Assembly (NCBI GenBank): GCA_944390735.1
Contig: CALXRL010000044.1
Location: forward strand, 168,155 to 232,154
From: an uncultured Victivallales bacterium
GTDB lineage: Bacteria; Verrucomicrobiota; Lentisphaeria; Victivallales; UBA1829
Length of the DNA stretch: 64,000 nt
Reading direction: 5' to 3'
Shown in pieces: positions 62,867 to 64,000 of the stretch; the stretch's first letter is position 1; the number at the start of each line of letters is the position of its first letter. The notes beneath the pieces are model-generated. The model saw only the letters and a program-made list of their open reading frames with translations. It was not told the origin of the DNA and did no database searches. Made by a program: the position numbers and the translations under genes.

Positions 62867-63631
62867 ATGAACCATTACGAGCTGCTGAACATTCAAACCG
62901 ACTGCGACTTCGCCACGCTGAAACGGGCCTATTACGCGAAGGCGAAACAGTGCCATCCGGATCTGTTTTCCAATTCTCCGGAAAAGACGGAGGCCTTTCG
63001 GCGTCTGGTGGAGGCGTTCAACATTCTCTCCGATCCCGAGCGGCGGGCGAAATACGACGAATCGCTGCGTCTCCGGGCCCGGGTGCGCTCTTCGAATCTT
63101 TCTCCGGAAAGCATTCTGGATACGGATGCCGACGACACCCTCGAAGAGCTGATTGTCGGAAACTCCCCGCCCGAGGACGCCACGCTGATGACTCTCTTCC
63201 GGGATCTGGAACGCACTGTTGTCTTCATCACCTGGCGCGAAGCGCGCACCTACTATGCCGAGCGCCGTTTCCGAATCGCATCGCGCCTTTTCCTCAAACT
63301 GGTGGTCCTTGCTCCCGACAACATTCTCTACCGGGTCTATCTTGCGCGCTCCTTTTTTGCCCTGAAGGAGTACTCGAAAGCGCGGTATCACTACAAGGCG
63401 GCCTTGAATATCGGGGAGAGACGGAGTCCGCCGCAGAACCTGATGACGGTACGCGAAGAACTCGACCGGCTCCGGAAAAAGGAAAATCCGCTCCTCCACC
63501 GCATCCGGAAGGCGCTCTTCCCGGGGAATGCCGCTCCGTATGTCCCTTCCGACGAACAGATGATCCGCGAGGCCTCCCGCGCCATGCAGAACATTCTCGA
63601 TTCCCAGGAACGGAAACGTCTTGGCAGATAG
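62867..63631 (+). CDS. J-domain (DnaJ-like) protein with TPR-like region
   Basis: A 254-residue cytoplasmic protein. Residues 2-66 are a J domain with the HPD motif (30-32) in the CHPDLF context, which stimulates Hsp70 ATPase activity. The region 120-190 has YAERRFRIASRLFLKLVVLAPDNILYRVYLARSFFALKEYSKARYHY, the pattern of two to three TPR helical repeats. There is no Gly/Phe or Cys-rich part, so it is a class III J protein, with the TPRs as a likely client or partner site. Its start lies just after the terminator of the DUF3395-like gene, and no separate promoter is obvious. Confidence 0.88.
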   Translation: MNHYELLNIQTDCDFATLKRAYYAKAKQCHPDLFSNSPEKTEAFRRLVEAFNILSDPERRAKYDESLRLRARVRSSNLSPESILDTDADDTLEELIVGNSPPEDATLMTLFRDLERTVVFITWREARTYYAERRFRIASRLFLKLVVLAPDNILYRVYLARSFFALKEYSKARYHYKAALNIGERRSPPQNLMTVREELDRLRKKENPLLHRIRKALFPGNAAPYVPSDEQMIREASRAMQNILDSQERKRLGR

Positions 63632-63653
63632 CGTCGTTTCCCCTCCCCGGAAT

Positions 63654-64000
63654 TCAACGGAAATAAACGCCGGGAGTATCCGTAATGCCGAGCCGTTCCA
63701 GACGCATCGGACGCTTCGGATTCATGCGAAGTTCATGGACTCCTTTTTTCAATCGGAACAGCTCAAAATACTTGTCTTTTCCGGGAACTCCGCGACGGAT
63801 ATGGCGCCACTTGCGGATGCTGTTGCCGCCCATCATCGGATTCCGGTGAACATCCGCTTTATCGCCGTCCACGGAGAATTCGAACAGATTGCGTTCGATT
63901 CCGTCCGTCTGCCAGAGACCGAACAGATAGTAAATGCCGTCGCGCGGGACATTGAATTTCCAGAGAAGCGCCGATTCCGGGCTACGCTTGTCGAGAAGAA
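63654..64000 (-). CDS. C-terminal part of a secreted-type beta-sandwich protein (5' end outside window)
   Basis: About 115 codons of an open frame that runs off the right edge. The visible part reads like a carbohydrate-binding beta-sandwich: VPRDGIYYLFGLWQTDG, EFSVDGDKADVHRNP, WRHI, FELFRLKKGVHELRM, and a last strand before ITDTPGVYFR. The pattern of a Gly-Tyr strand, an internal VDG and a KKGxHxL turn is common in binding modules of secreted glycosidases. The catalytic part, if any, is upstream of the window. Confidence 0.6.
   Translation of the reverse strand, partial: LLDKRSPESALLWKFNVPRDGIYYLFGLWQTDGIERNLFEFSVDGDKADVHRNPMMGGNSIRKWRHIRRGVPGKDKYFELFRLKKGVHELRMNPKRPMRLERLGITDTPGVYFR

Overview
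The window looks like chromosomal DNA of a Lentisphaerota bacterium of the Victivallis type. The evidence is indirect. There are several proteins with a prepilin-type N-terminus in which the residue before FTLIE is not glycine and which carry an H-X9-DG-like C-terminus. There are many very large secreted glycosidases next to LacI or hybrid GntR/LacI regulators, and a PVC-like set of housekeeping genes. No rRNA, CRISPR array, phage gene or insertion sequence was recognised, and there is one tRNA gene. The DNA is moderately GC-rich, and genes on both strands use similar codons, so nothing stands out as recently transferred.

Region 1 (1-16340) is mainly housekeeping. It holds the 3' end of fabG, then acpP and fabF (fatty acid synthesis), followed on the same strand by a LysM lipoprotein, phoH, a pgpH-type c-di-AMP phosphodiesterase and ybeY. 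Next come a CorC-like CBS protein, a DUF502 membrane protein and a WaaP-like sugar kinase in one operon, then an unknown membrane protein and a YgjP-type metallopeptidase. On the minus strand lies the MoxR / DUF58 / transglutaminase operon.

Region 2 (16483-50859) is a carbohydrate-degradation region. It contains three cassettes with the same order: transcription regulator, pseudopilin-like H-X9-DG protein, large secreted glycosidase(s). Cassette A (16483-24471, minus) is LacI, pilin-like, a PstS-like/GH71 fusion, a CE7-type esterase and a large unknown protein. Cassette B (28431-37435, minus) is GntR/LacI, pilin-like and two GH42-like proteins. Cassette C (37790-45164, plus) is GntR/LacI, pilin-like and a giant GH2-like protein; it diverges from cassette B across a 354-bp regulatory gap. 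A fourth unit (46543-50859, minus) has a GH39/GH5-like enzyme and a GntR/LacI regulator but no pilin-like gene. A MarR-MATE efflux pair (24877-26641), a gene-poor 1.7-kb stretch and a fucosyltransferase-like gene are interspersed. No SusC/SusD pair or TonB receptor is present, so uptake or display must differ from the Bacteroides model.

Region 3 (51061-64000) holds an envelope-glycosylation operon (membrane glycosyltransferase, a GT2-GtrA-methyltransferase fusion, then queE), prmA, two STAS proteins, tRNA-Leu(UAG), a TM2 protein with an internal pseudopilin-like half, a ZIP metal transporter, a GltS-type glutamate symporter, a DUF4886 SGNH protein, a small secreted DUF3395-like protein, a J-domain/TPR protein and the 3' end of a secreted beta-sandwich protein.

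Many genes have clear sigma-70 promoters (TTGACA-like, 16-17 bp, TATAAT-like). Several cassette promoters carry palindromes or repeats that could be operators. The functional roles proposed for the cassettes are inference from gene order and motifs.
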